A stretch of 64,000 nucleotides of DNA from Rhizobium sp. Pop5 (GTDB lineage: Bacteria > Pseudomonadota > Alphaproteobacteria > Rhizobiales > Rhizobiaceae): positions 390,825-454,824 of the forward strand of contig NZ_CP099398.1 of the NCBI RefSeq assembly GCF_024721175.1, read 5' to 3'. How positions within the stretch are numbered: the first letter of the stretch is position 1; each line of letters opens with the position of its first letter. Shown in pieces: positions 9,329 to 21,752 of this stretch. Both the position numbers and the translations under genes were made by a program. Below the pieces are notes generated by a model. That model saw nothing but the letters and a program-made list of their open reading frames with translations, made no database searches and was not told where the DNA came from.

Positions 9329-9817
9329 TCATGATGCCCGCGCCACGTCGGGATAGGTTTCGATAACTTCAATAGCGTCATCGACCATTTTCGTGCCGGT
9401 CTCGGCGAGCTTGCCTAGCGTCTCAAAGCCGAACCGGTGGACATCGCGCAGGGTCTTCGACAGAACGACCAACCGTCCAGTCGTGAAAAGCAAGCGGCCG
9501 AAGCCCTCATGGCCGATCGTCATGATCGGCGATGCCAACAGGCCTGTGCACTCTTCGATCACAAGCCCCACGCAACTGTAAAAATTCTGTAGCCTCCACA
9601 GCACATCAGGATCCGGATCGCCTATGATCGGGATCTTACGGCGCTGCTCCTTGGTGAGGATGAAGTCGGCCAGCAGGTCAGCGTCCGATTTGCCTTCCCA
9701 CGCCCCATGGGCATCCTGAGCGCGGATGAGCCTTATCAGGCATCTGAGAAAAGGGGTGGCGAGATCCCCATCTTCGTTGACAGCAGGGCCATTCGTACTT
9801 CCTGTCAATGTACCCAT
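9329..9817 (-). CDS. NifX-associated protein (DUF269)
   Basis: A 162-residue protein of the DUF269 family normally encoded directly after nifX. Family segments seen are ATPFLRCLIRLIRAQDAHGAWE, SDADLLADFILTKEQRRKIP, and HEGFGRLLFTTGRLVVLSKT followed by LRDVHRFGF. The family is thought to help NifX in iron-molybdenum cofactor handling. It starts 3 bases beyond the stop of the nifE'-'nifX fusion. A diverged paralogue at 44652-45137 lies beside a nifH relic, which shows that a second nif locus once existed on this replicon. Confidence 0.92.
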   Translation of the reverse strand: MGTLTGSTNGPAVNEDGDLATPFLRCLIRLIRAQDAHGAWEGKSDADLLADFILTKEQRRKIPIIGDPDPDVLWRLQNFYSCVGLVIEECTGLLASPIMTIGHEGFGRLLFTTGRLVVLSKTLRDVHRFGFETLGKLAETGTKMVDDAIEVIETYPDVARAS

Positions 9818-9820
9818 TTC

Positions 9821-10153
9821 TTAGTCCTCCTCATCGAAAGGCTTCTTTTCAATGGCGCCTGCTTCGGTCAGCGCCGTGAAGCTCGTGCGCCAGAGCGTTG
9901 GACCTGAGGAAGCCGATCCGCGGTTGTCCCAGGAATTGCCCTCACAGCCGAGAGGCCCATGGATCAGGTGCGCGACGTCGGTGATCGGCTGCAGCACGAT
10001 CTTGGCGCCATCGAAAGCGCATCCGCCGGCTGCCGCCCCGGGGATCAGCGGCTTCGAACAGCCGTTTTTGCGCGCCTTGGAATCCTTGCTGCGGTTCTTC
10101 TCGCAGGCAGGCTCGTCGAAGACATCCTGGACTTTAGCATTGAGCAAGGGCAT
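9821..10153 (-). pseudogene. nifE: nifE'-'nifX in-frame deletion fusion
   Basis: The 110-residue product opens as NifE: MPLLNAKVQDVFDEPACEKN, then GCSKPLIPGAAAGGCAFDGA, DVAHLIHGPLGCEGNSWDNR and GPTLWRTSFT (residues 1-93). It then switches to ALTEAGAIEKKPFDEED and stops just before the DUF269 gene, where nifX normally ends. The tail resembles the acidic end of NifX; a comparable tail (LPEAGVALSQ...QEDFN) precedes the DUF269 paralogue at 45.14 kb. The simplest reading is one deletion removing about 80% of nifE, all of nifN and most of nifX. Residual NifE lacks most of its fold and should not make a scaffold. ATG 10153 has GGAG upstream. Confidence 0.85.
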
Positions 10154-10176
10154 TGCGGTCTCCAAGTTCAGATGAA

Positions 10177-10204
10177 GGCGGCCGGCCTCACAAGGCCGAC
10201 CGCC
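10177..10204 (-). other. Hairpin between nifK and nifE'
   Basis: GGCGGCCGGCCT pairs with AGGCCGACCGCC across a 4-base loop with one internal mismatch. It lies 7 bases past the nifK stop without a following T-run, so transcript processing or stability is more likely than termination. Confidence 0.55.
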
Positions 10205-10211
10205 GCCGCTC

Positions 10212-11753
10212 CTAGCGGGTCAGGTCGTAAGAATAGTCCGTCACACCCGGCTCGCTCGTCTCGCGATCGAGCTTGTCGAAGATCTTGTCGAGGATCGTCG
10301 TCAGGACGCGCAGGCCGCCTTGGTAGCCCATGAGCGGGAAACGGTGGTGATGGTGCCGGTCGAATATCGGAAAGGTCAGCCGGATCAATGGGGTGCCGGT
10401 GTCGCGCTCGAGATACTTGCCATAGGAATTGCCGATCATAAGATCAACCGGCTCGGTAAAGAGCAGCGAGCGCAACGCCCACAGGTCCTTGCCCGCCCAG
10501 ACCTGGGCATCCTTGCCGAAGGGCGAGGATGCGAGCAACGCCTTCATCTCGGCTTCCCAGGCCGACGTGCCGTTGGTAGCAAGGCAGTGGGTCGGCTCAC
10601 CGCCGGTTTCCAAGACGAACCGGGCAACGGCGTAGACGAAGTCAGGATCGCCGTAGATCGCGTATTTCTTCCCGTGCAGCCAGGCTTGGCTATCTGCCAT
10701 AGCGTCGACGAGACGGCCGCGTTCCAGGCCGATTGCCGGAGGAATTTCCTTGCCGGTAATCTCCGAGACCTTCATCAGGAATTCGTCGGTCGCCTGAACA
10801 CCCAGCGGATAATGGAACGAAGCCGTAACCTGACCGACCTCCTTGCAATATTCCAGCGTTTTGCGCGTGTTATAGTGCTGCAGCGACAGGGTCGCTTCGG
10901 CATTCAACGCCGTTTTCAAGTCCTCGATCTTCGTGCCGCCGTCATACATGCGGTACGTACCGTCAGACGGCGTGTCGAACTGGTCGGAGGCATCCTGGAT
11001 GAAGATGTAGGATACGCCCATCATGTCGAGCAGGCGCTTCAGTTCGCGGTTGTTGCCGACGCAGAAGCCGTCGAAGCCGGGAATGATGTTGATGGCTTGA
11101 GCAACCTCCTTCCGCTCGTTGCCTTTCCAGAAGTTCTCCAGAATGCCCTTGATCATGCCGTCATAGCCATCGACGTGGCTGCCGACGAAGGCAGGCGTGT
11201 GGGCGAAAGGAACATCGAAGTCGTGCGGGACCGACCCTTCGTTCTTTGCGTTTTCGATGAAGCCGTGGAGGTCGTCTCCAATGACTTCGGCCATGCAGGT
11301 GGTCGAGACGGCGATCATCTTCGGATCGTAGAGCTTGTATGTATTGGCGAGCCCGTCGACCATGTTCTTCAACCCGCCGAACACTGCCGCGTCCTCCGTC
11401 ATCGAGGACGAGACCGCCGATGAAGGCTCCTTGAAGTGACGCGACAGATGCGAACGGTAATAAGCGACGCAGCCCTGGCTGCCATGGACGAAGGACATCG
11501 TTTGCTCAAAGCCTGCGGCTGCGAAGACGGCACCGAGCGGCTGGCAGGCTTTGGCCGGGTTCACGACCAGGGCTTCGCGGCCCAGGTTCTTTTCGCGATA
11601 CTCCCAGGTCTTCGTGAAGTCGTTTTGATCGGCAACGACCTGATCCGGGTGGGGGCATTCGAAATTGGCTTTCTTCTCGGCGAGCATCTGCCTGTATTCC
11701 GGCTCGCGGAACAGGGGAGCATGGTCGAGAACTTTTTCCGCCGACTGCGGCAT
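10212..11753 (-). CDS. nifK: Nitrogenase MoFe protein beta chain
   Basis: A 513-residue NifK. P-cluster cysteines are in [38 protein letters not shown] and [12 protein letters not shown]. With NifD it forms the alpha2beta2 MoFe protein; the P-cluster at the interface relays electrons from NifH to the cofactor. Start [15 protein letters not shown] is chosen by family N-terminus; an in-frame extension of 18 codons is non-coding in character. It follows nifD by 123 bp containing a strong hairpin. Length is normal and no damage is seen. Confidence 0.97.
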   Translation of the reverse strand: MPQSAEKVLDHAPLFREPEYRQMLAEKKANFECPHPDQVVADQNDFTKTWEYREKNLGREALVVNPAKACQPLGAVFAAAGFEQTMSFVHGSQGCVAYYRSHLSRHFKEPSSAVSSSMTEDAAVFGGLKNMVDGLANTYKLYDPKMIAVSTTCMAEVIGDDLHGFIENAKNEGSVPHDFDVPFAHTPAFVGSHVDGYDGMIKGILENFWKGNERKEVAQAINIIPGFDGFCVGNNRELKRLLDMMGVSYIFIQDASDQFDTPSDGTYRMYDGGTKIEDLKTALNAEATLSLQHYNTRKTLEYCKEVGQVTASFHYPLGVQATDEFLMKVSEITGKEIPPAIGLERGRLVDAMADSQAWLHGKKYAIYGDPDFVYAVARFVLETGGEPTHCLATNGTSAWEAEMKALLASSPFGKDAQVWAGKDLWALRSLLFTEPVDLMIGNSYGKYLERDTGTPLIRLTFPIFDRHHHHRFPLMGYQGGLRVLTTILDKIFDKLDRETSEPGVTDYSYDLTR

Positions 11754-11839
11754 AGTAAGCACCTTTCTTTTCATCGCGCCGCACCGGTGGCGGCAATGGG
11801 ATGTCATCTGTCACGAGTGCGGATCAAGTCCGATGGGAA

Positions 11840-11876
11840 GAGCCTGGCCTGCCCCTTCCCAAGACAGGCCAGGCTC
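11840..11876 (-). other. Hairpin between nifD and nifK
   Basis: GAGCCTGGCCTG and CAGGCCAGGCTC form a perfect 12-bp stem with a 13-base loop, starting at the base next to the nifD stop. No T-run follows, so it is probably an intercistronic processing or stability element rather than a terminator. Confidence 0.75.
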
Positions 11877-13379
11877 TCATTCGGCCGCAACCGCCTCAGC
11901 TGGCGCGGCCTCTTTTTTCCAGGGGACGTCGTAGAGATCCCACACCGGATTATTGATGGCCAGATCCATGTCGCGGGCGAATATGGCGAAGCCGTCATAG
12001 CCGTGATACGGGCCGGAATAATCCCAGGAGTGCATCTGGCGGAAGGGGATGCCCATCTTCTGCACCGGATACTTCTCTTTAATGCCGGACCCAACAAGGT
12101 CGGGGCGGATGCCTTCGATGAACTTTTCCAGCTCGTAACCGGTCACGTCGTCATAGATCAGCGTACCCTTGTTCACATAATGGCCGGTGCGCTGATAGTC
12201 GTCGTTGTGGGCGAACTCGTAGCCGGTGCCGACGATCCGCATGCCGAGGTCCTCATAGGCCGTGATGACGTGGCGAGGACGCAGGCCGCCGACATAGAGC
12301 ATCACCGTCTTGCCTTCGAGGCGCGGCCGGTACTTGTCGACGACAGCATCGACCAGGGGCCGGTACTTGGTGATGACAGCCTCGGTCTTGTCGACGATTT
12401 CCGGACCGAAGTGCTTGGCTATTTCGCGCAGGGAGGTTTCGATCTGGGACGGACCAAAGAAATTGTATTCCATCCACGGGATGCCGTATTTTTCCTCCAT
12501 GTGCCGACAGATGTAGTTCATCGAGCGGTAGCAGTGGATGAGGTTCAGCTTGGCCTTTGGCGCGCGCTCGACCTCAGCGAGCGTGGCATCACCCGACCAG
12601 TTGCCGACCACGCGCAGCCCCACCTCCTCCAATAGAATGCGCGTAGCCCACGCGTCGCCACCGATATTGTAGTCGCCGACGACGTTGACATCGTAAGGGC
12701 CGGTCTCAAACTCGACTTCGTTCTTGTCGAAAACCCAGTCACGGATGGCGTCGTTGGCGATGTGGTGGCCGAGCGATTGCGAGACGCCGCGGAAGCCCTC
12801 GCAGCGTACCGGCACGATCGTCTTTTCGTGCTCCTTGGCCTTCTTGCGCGACACCGCCTCAATGTCGTCGCCAATCAGCCCGATCGGGCATTCCGACTGC
12901 ACGCTGATGCCGTTGTTGAGGGGGAAAAGCTCCTCGATCTCGTCGATGACCTGTTCAAGCTTCTTGTCGCCGCCGAACACGATGTCCTTTTCCTGGAAGT
13001 CTGAGGTGAACTGCAGCGTCACGAACGTGTCGATGCCCGTCAGGCCGACGTAGTAGTTGCGGCGTTGCGACCAGGAATAATGACCGCAACCGACCGGCCC
13101 GTGCGAGATGTGGACCATGTCCTTGACCGGCCCCCATACCACGCCTTTGGAACCGGCATAGGCGCAGCCGCGGATCGTCATCACGCCCGGAATGGACTTG
13201 ATGTTCGATTTGACGTCGCATTCGGAAAGGGCCTTCGGCTCATCGCCAGGCTCGTCGCCGCTCGTTGCGACGCTGAGGTGCTTCTTGCGGCGCTTCGCCG
13301 CCTTGTCTGGATATTGCGCTAATACTTCCGCAATGAGCTGTTCATGCAAAACGCTGTCATTCTCGTAATCAAGGCTCAT
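11877..13379 (-). CDS. nifD: Nitrogenase MoFe protein alpha chain
   Basis: A 500-residue NifD. P-cluster cysteines are in [29 protein letters not shown] and [11 protein letters not shown]. The FeMo-cofactor ligands are Cys in [11 protein letters not shown] and His in [18 protein letters not shown]. The start [15 protein letters not shown] fits the family; an upstream extension is not supported. It is the second gene of nifHDK, 107 bp after nifH with a hairpin between, and is followed by another hairpin before nifK. No damage is visible. Confidence 0.98.
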   Translation of the reverse strand: MSLDYENDSVLHEQLIAEVLAQYPDKAAKRRKKHLSVATSGDEPGDEPKALSECDVKSNIKSIPGVMTIRGCAYAGSKGVVWGPVKDMVHISHGPVGCGHYSWSQRRNYYVGLTGIDTFVTLQFTSDFQEKDIVFGGDKKLEQVIDEIEELFPLNNGISVQSECPIGLIGDDIEAVSRKKAKEHEKTIVPVRCEGFRGVSQSLGHHIANDAIRDWVFDKNEVEFETGPYDVNVVGDYNIGGDAWATRILLEEVGLRVVGNWSGDATLAEVERAPKAKLNLIHCYRSMNYICRHMEEKYGIPWMEYNFFGPSQIETSLREIAKHFGPEIVDKTEAVITKYRPLVDAVVDKYRPRLEGKTVMLYVGGLRPRHVITAYEDLGMRIVGTGYEFAHNDDYQRTGHYVNKGTLIYDDVTGYELEKFIEGIRPDLVGSGIKEKYPVQKMGIPFRQMHSWDYSGPYHGYDGFAIFARDMDLAINNPVWDLYDVPWKKEAAPAEAVAAE

Positions 13380-13440
13380 GGGCCCCTGCCCCCTTTCAAG
13401 GTTCGGGTTAGGTCGTCGTCGCCGAAGCGGCTTTCTTGGA

Positions 13441-13472
13441 AGGACGCGCTGGCGCAAGGGCCAGCGCGTCCT
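13441..13472 (-). other. Hairpin between nifH and nifD
   Basis: AGGACGCGCTGGC and GCCAGCGCGTCCT form a perfect 13-bp, GC-rich stem with a 6-base loop, 14 bases after the nifH stop. It lacks a T-run. Such a stem can protect the 3' end of a processed nifH transcript and raise NifH over NifDK. Confidence 0.78.
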
Positions 13473-13486
13473 GTCGACAGCGGCAG

Positions 13487-14602
<1,116 letters not shown>

Positions 14603-14630
14603 TCACTTGCACCGCTAGAGCAAATCCTGC

Positions 14631-15313
14631 TCAATCTGGGTCATATCCAGCGGCCTTAAGGTAGTTTGCGCATTCTGCCGCAGTGAAGCGAGGTATCAAG
14701 GCCCCGACCGCATCCCATAGAGCATCGATCTTTCGCTCGGCTCGGCCTCGCAACATGGCTTTCAGCTTCGAGAATGCGTTCTCGATTGGATTGAAGTCCG
14801 GACTATAGGGCGGCAGGAACATGAGCTTGGCGCCGGCACGTTCGATGGCATCGCGGACACCGGCTATCTTGTGTGCAGGCAGGTTATCCATAATGACGAC
14901 GTCGCCGATCTCCAGGGGCGGCACCAGCACCTGTTCGACATACGCAAGGAAGACGTTGCCGTTCATCGCGCCATCGTAGACGAATGGGGCGGTCATTCCG
15001 CTGAGGCGCAACGCACCGGTGAAAGTCGTTGTTTTCCAATGGCCGTGCGGCACGCCGGCACGGCAAACGCTCACCTCGCAATGCACGTCCGCGCAGACCG
15101 TGACATCTTGGTCGAGAGGCCGGTTTCGTCGATGAAGATCAGTTTCTCCGGATCGAGGTCCAATTGACCATCGAACCAGGCGCGCCGGCGCTTCAGGACG
15201 TCCGGTCGGTCCTGCTCCAGTGCGTGTGCGGTCTTTTTTTAAAGGTCCACCCACGGCCTCGAAGCCAGGCGCCAAGTGCGCTGCGGCTGATCTTCACCTG
15301 CCGCTCGACGGAC
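14631..15313 (-). pseudogene. IS630-family transposase, C-terminal part
   Basis: Shows DDE_3-type catalytic sequence: FIDETG is readable in one frame (near 15130), and VVIMDNLPAHKIAGVRDAIE, LMFLPPYSPDFNPIENAFSK and LKAMLRGRAERK follow in another. At least one frameshift separates the two blocks. The N-terminal part lies beyond the IS21 insertion. Confidence 0.83.
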
Positions 15314-15372
15314 TGTCAGTACCGGAGCAATACTCCTCATTAGTGCCGTTTGAATCTTCCCCAGGTGCTGCG

Positions 15373-15412
15373 GCCGCCGGTCTTCCGGGGCGCGCCCCGG
15401 AAGACCGGCGGC
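15373..15412. repeat. Perfect 40-bp palindrome in the IS21 leader
   Basis: Two 20-base arms with no spacer, centred between 15392 and 15393 on GGGGCG/CGCCCC. It lies just inside the left end, before istA, and may block readthrough transcripts or mask translation of the transposase from outside. The same structure is in copy 2 at 47320-47359. Confidence 0.85.
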
Positions 15413-15457
15413 GCGTCATCGCCGATACTCCTTCCGATGGTCGGAAGGGGGATATTG

Positions 15458-17595
<2,138 letters not shown>

Positions 17596-17646
17596 ATGGG
17601 GAATTTTACTTCGGCACTTCTGAGGAAAATTCACGCGGCATTGACA

Positions 17647-17916
17647 CGGACAAGCGCTCAACCATCTCATCGAGCGTCACATCCCTACGCTCGTTGATCA
17701 ACGCGACAACGAATTCCTCGTGTGCATCCACTGCCGAAGGTCGTCTCCAGCTCTGTGGCAGAGCAGTTAACTCACCCTCTTTCGCTCTTCAATCCAGCGG
17801 ATCGCCGTCGAAATCCCAACTCCGAAACGAGCCGCAGCCTGTCGAGCCGACATGCCCGCCGCAGACGCTTTCAAAACCCGTATTAGGAGATCATCGCTCA
17901 GGGCCTGTCCCATCAT
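17647..17916 (-). pseudogene. IS630-family transposase, N-terminal part
   Basis: Starts MMGQALSDDLLIRVLKASAA and contains the HTH SARQAAARFGVGISTAIRWI; in another frame a stretch VDAHEEFVVALINERRDVTL then DEMVERLS continues up to the IS21 boundary. It joins the C-terminal part at 15313 if IS21 and one target repeat are removed. Confidence 0.82.
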
Positions 17917-18195
17917 CCACCTCTCCGCTGTGGATGTTGAATCAGCTTCGGTCGCTCTCGTCACCTCACAATCGATTCATCAATCGCAGGACATGTCTAG
18001 GTCGACCGCGCGCCAGCGCGACCGCGACCATCAGCAGGACAAAGAGCTTTGAAAACAGGAGACAATCGCACATCCCTGTAGCCAAGAGAGAAATGGCGTA
18101 TCGCACGGGAGACGCTGCGAGCGCCCAGGTGATAGAGCTTCGCCTTGTGGCTGAACAAGCCAACTTCGATCGCGCAGGCCCGCCGCGCCCGACAG

Positions 18196-18603
18196 CTGGC
18201 CAAAAACAGCGCCAGGAGCTACGACTGGGGCCACGCACGTGAGTATGTCGAGGGCATGTCGCGCATGCTGCAGCAGGACAAACCGGATGGCCACGTCTTG
18301 GCGACCGGCGAGACGACGAGTGTCGGCCAATTTCTCGAGCGGGCTTTTGCCGACGTGAACATTACTTTGGAATGGAAGGCGTCCGGCGTCGACTGGCTAC
18401 GACTCCGCGTCCGGTGCCTGCCTTGTTGAAGTCGATCCTCGATACCTCCGCCCGACGGAAGTTGATCTTCTGCCGGTGATCCGACCAAGGCCCGCCAGAA
18501 GCTGGGCTGGCAACACAAGGCCCCGGTTCAGGAGCTCGTCGCCGAGATGGTGCGCGAGGATGTCAAGCACTGGAAGGCCCTGAACAGCCGGGAAGAGCTC
18601 TGA
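18196..18603 (+). pseudogene. noeL: noeL relic (GDP-mannose 4,6-dehydratase), C-terminal part
   Basis: Recognisable C-terminal GDP-mannose dehydratase sequence: RSYDWGHAREYVEGMSRMLQ, HVLATGETTSVGQFLERAFA, then after a frameshift DSASGACLVEVDPRYLRPTE and KARQKLGWQHKAPVQELVAE ending LNSREEL. The N-terminal Rossmann half is missing. In rhizobia NoeL makes GDP-4-keto-6-deoxymannose for the fucose on Nod factors. The nolK start follows directly, as in the functional operon. Confidence 0.85.
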
Positions 18604-18690
18604 GTGTACGACTTGTCCAACAAGAAGATCTGGGTTGTCGGCCATCGCAGTATGGTCGGCAGTGCGCTTGTGCGCAGGCTCCGATGCCGT
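18604..18690 (+). pseudogene. nolK: nolK relic (GDP-fucose synthetase), first codons only
   Basis: Directly after the noeL stop a start-like GTG opens VYDLSNKKIWVVGHRSMVGS then ALVRRL, the N-terminal nucleotide-binding motif of GDP-L-fucose synthetase. Sequence similarity then ends. NolK would follow NoeL in fucose synthesis. Only about 25 codons are left. Confidence 0.72.
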
Positions 18691-19013
18691 GCTCTGCGGC
18701 AGTGGCGTCAGTTAGCGGGTCGAACGAGGAGCGCGGATCGTGAACCCGCGAGCGCGCAAAAATACGGCATTAGCCGATGATGTTCATACTTCCACCAGGT
18801 GCCCGGATTGCGGTACCGAGGCTTCGGGGCATATGTTCCTGATGGTCCTGCTTGTCTCGAATATCTCACGCTTGACGTCTAAGCGTTCGCAGATCGAAAG
18901 GTGCGGGATGTGTCATCGTGTGGGTCGGTCCGTCATCGAGGGTTAAATAGACGCACCGATCACTGGGCCGCCACCGTCTCTTCGGATAACTTCAGCTATG
19001 GGACCATGCTCTT
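18691..19013. other. 323 bp with no recognisable gene
   Basis: Between the nolK relic (plus strand) and the nodA stop (minus strand). A short open frame at 18740 with two CxxC pairs (RCPDCG, RCGMC) shows no known family. It may be decayed sequence. Confidence 0.4.
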
Positions 19014-19601
19014 TCATAGCTCAGGGCCATTCCGCTCGATCAAGGTCCCCGATGGCCAATCACTCATTGAGCATCCTATTGGGAATACTACCAAAATTAC
19101 GTTTTCACAGCGCGTCGGCGGGAGGTTGAGATAAACATCGGCAAGGGTGGATCGCACGCGTACCCCTTCCAAAACCGTCGCAAGACCATTTCGGCAGAGC
19201 CTGAGAACAAGGTTGCGCAACGCCTGCCGAACACCGCCGAACGCAAACCGAACGCCAAGTTGCTGCAGCACTGGGTAAACAATGCGCATCGAATTAATGC
19301 CGTACCCCTCAAGATCTGGACGCACGCCCCACAATCCAAGCTCGCATACGAGTAGATCGACCTCGCCAACCCGAACGAAACGACGCAACAACCCCATGTG
19401 AGCGGCCACACCGTGCGCATCATAGCCTATTACGCGAAGCTCGGGCCTAGCTCCTGACCAACTACGAGCACCTTCGAATGGAAGGGCGTTGTAAGCTCCA
19501 GTTGGCCCATAGGTCTTCCGAAAGAAATCTGCGAGCTCCGTGTGGTCAGAGAGCTCCAACTCGTTTTCCCAGCACACTTTCCACCGCACCTGAGGGCTCA
19601 T
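19014..19601 (-). CDS. nodA: NodA, Nod factor N-acyltransferase
   Basis: A 195-residue Nod[61 protein letters not shown] and [20 protein letters not shown]. It transfers a fatty acyl chain to the de-N-acetylated chito-oligosaccharide backbone made by NodC and NodB. GGAGG precedes the chosen ATG at 19601; an upstream in-frame ATG is less likely. A nod box lies about 92 bp upstream. nodB and nodC do not follow it: the next sequence is noeL/nolK debris. nodA separated from nodBC is known in R. etli. The length is normal and the gene looks functional. Confidence 0.96.
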   Translation of the reverse strand: MSPQVRWKVCWENELELSDHTELADFFRKTYGPTGAYNALPFEGARSWSGARPELRVIGYDAHGVAAHMGLLRRFVRVGEVDLLVCELGLWGVRPDLEGYGINSMRIVYPVLQQLGVRFAFGGVRQALRNLVLRLCRNGLATVLEGVRVRSTLADVYLNLPPTRCENVILVVFPIGCSMSDWPSGTLIERNGPEL

Positions 19602-19692
19602 ACCTAAACCTCCACTTAATACTCTGTCCAGGCGTCGACAGAGCAACTACTTGATACGCACTCGTTGGGGCGCTTCTAATGGCACTGGTATA

Positions 19693-19739
19693 AGCTGGTG
19701 AAATCATTTGTTTGGATGGAACTCATCCGTCCAATGGAT
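19693..19739 (-). promoter_or_regulatory. nod box of nodA
   Basis: On the minus strand the site reads ATCCA, 7 bases, GATG, 6 bases, ATCCAAACAAATGATTTCACC, closely matching the 47-bp NodD-binding consensus. Distance to the nodA start is about 92 bp. Confidence 0.9.
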
Positions 19740-20483
19740 GCGTTCCAATCAATCGGCCTGCCATCGGCTGCCGACGCCAGATGAAGCGGCTGCTCCAACT
19801 TCTTCGTGAACATGCCGCCTTGTCCATCATGCTGGATCATCTTGATCAGGCATCCAGGACATTGAACTGAAAAGTTGACCATGACTGAGAGGCTCGCTAC
19901 TCAGGCAGAAGCAAGCCAAAGACGTTTTCGGCGATAATCAGGCAAATTGTCGAGATCACATTAGAACCCTCGGCGGAACCGGGCTGGTCTATCCCGGCGT
20001 CGAAAGTCGTCGAACGACCCGACCTGGCGGAGGGGTTTTTTCGGAATGTTCGGTTTGCGACAGTCTGATTCCACACAAAATGGGACGCGGCGATAGGCAG
20101 CAGCATTCTCCTGTTGAATCTGAAAGGGGTTCCCCTCGCAAAACGCCCTGGTTCGCTTTGGCTATCGCAGCCCATGGACCGGCACGCTGGGTATCGGCGA
20201 AGATTGCCAGAGGACATACTTGCCTGGCGATCCCGACCTCGGGAGAAGATGATGGGTACAGGAATGGATTCCTAGATCAGTGCGTTTCCGGTGCAAGCTT
20301 TTAGGACCCCGGACACAGCAAACGCCTCCCAGGACTGGCGAGGCGGCCGCGAGATCGCAATTTTCTCCTAGATAACGGTATGAGGTGATCGTCATACCCT
20401 GGTCACCGGTTGCCGATCGTCACGCACATGGTCTGGTACAGAGCCGGCGGCGCCGATGAGCCCCCGAGGAAATACTTAGTGAC
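19740..20483. other. 744 bp with no recognisable gene
   Basis: Lies between the nodA nod box and the sigma54 promoter at 20484. Short frames on both strands show no family features. Probably intergenic debris. Confidence 0.45.
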
Positions 20484-20499
20484 TGGCACGGTTGTTGCG
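20484..20499 (+). promoter_or_regulatory. Sigma54 promoter of the HEXXH protein gene
   Basis: TGGCACGGTTGTTGCG has GG and GC separated by exactly 10 bases and near-consensus -24 and -12 elements. It ends 37 bp before the start codon at 20537. No exact TGT-N10-ACA site was found in the 300 bp upstream, so NifA control is possible but not shown. Confidence 0.8.
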
Positions 20500-20536
20500 T
20501 CGTCTCACGAAAGACAGCCGTTAACGAGAGGTCACG

Positions 20537-21451
20537 ATGATGGATGTATGCTCGATGGGGATGGTGTTGTGCGGTGGGTACCTTCTTGCTGCATCCGCAG
20601 GCAGACTCGGCGGCGCTGAGAATGTCTTATCTGACTCGCCTTTGTCCGCGGCTGATGTATCGAGTTTCGAGACTTTCATAGTTCGCAGCCCACCGACATC
20701 ACTCAATCTGGATCCATTTTATGCCAAATATGCTGACGCAGCGGGCATACCTATTATTTCGTCAAACAAGGTTCCAGACACGGCACTATTGATCTCACGT
20801 GACATTGTCCTCTACATGTTGTCAGAACGCCGTGATGTCCGCGATGCTTTAATCCAGGCTGGAGCGCGGGTGGGCGTCATGGCAATTGACGAGACGACGA
20901 CTGATATTCCCGAGCAGCGGGATTGGAAGAAGCCTCTTCCCGATGATCCACGTCTCACCCCTGACGAGCGGCGGGATTACGCCAACACGATCGGCAAGAT
21001 GACTGCCCGAGACTACTGGGCACAAAGGGCGCGCGGCATGGGCGGGCTCTACACGACGGGAGCTGTGGAGAATTTGATGGGCGTGCCGGGCACGCGGTAT
21101 TACGGCGGGAACATTCTTGTTCACGAATTCTCACATAATATTTTCAACGCGCTGCGCACGGTAGATCCTGATCTCGTTGCACGAGTTGAACGTGCCTATT
21201 CGCACGCCTACGAGAAAGGCCTCTGGGCGTGTTCCTATATGGAGAACAACGTCGATGAGTATTGGGCCGAGGGCACGCGATTTTGGTTCAATACGAACTT
21301 GGCTTACAGCCGAGGCAATCTCACCATTGCCACATCAGAAGATTTCGAGGCTCACGATCCAAGCCTCTATAATATCATGGCCGAAGTCTACCGCCATGAC
21401 CACCACATTCTGGCGGATGTCTATTACCGGCATTCGGCGAAGTCGCAGTAA
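20537..21451 (+). CDS. Putative exported zinc metallopeptidase-like protein (HEXXH)
   Basis: A 304-residue protein with a hydrophobic N-terminal segment (about residues 7-22) that looks like a signal peptide, though not a textbook one. HEFSH at residues 196-200 is an HEXXH zinc motif, and EYWAEG at 241-246 has the glutamates expected of a downstream zinc ligand, a gluzincin-like arrangement. I recognise no named family with confidence; the spacing is loosely like anthrax lethal-factor-type peptidase domains. A sigma54 promoter sits 37 bp upstream, so expression under nitrogen-fixing conditions is likely. It stands alone, between nodA and an IS3 element. An inactive or non-protease fold remains possible. 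Confidence 0.7.
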   Translation: MMDVCSMGMVLCGGYLLAASAGRLGGAENVLSDSPLSAADVSSFETFIVRSPPTSLNLDPFYAKYADAAGIPIISSNKVPDTALLISRDIVLYMLSERRDVRDALIQAGARVGVMAIDETTTDIPEQRDWKKPLPDDPRLTPDERRDYANTIGKMTARDYWAQRARGMGGLYTTGAVENLMGVPGTRYYGGNILVHEFSHNIFNALRTVDPDLVARVERAYSHAYEKGLWACSYMENNVDEYWAEGTRFWFNTNLAYSRGNLTIATSEDFEAHDPSLYNIMAEVYRHDHHILADVYYRHSAKSQ

Positions 21452-21752
21452 TGTCCTTTGGTATTGACTGCCGGCCTCATGCTGCAATCCCGCTGGAGAC
21501 CCGAACTATCGCTGATCGTCCGTAATTTGTCAGAGCCAGCCATAAATTTGAGTTTCCGTTCAATTGAAGCGCCCATGTTGTTCCCACGGGTGCATACCAA
21601 GTACTTCGTGGCCGCTGGAATTGGCTCCTTGTGCAACATCGAGACCAAATGACCTGCCACTGAATTTTCATCCGGCGGCGATTAGAGCCTCGGCGGTCTT
21701 TGAAACGCTCCCAAACGTTGGACCACCGGATGCTAGAGTTTTCCGGCTTCAT

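Noticed and set aside
10320..12635. Long plus-strand frames (367 and 399 codons) opposite nifK and nifD
   Set aside because: Mirror frames of highly conserved nif genes with no own family features.
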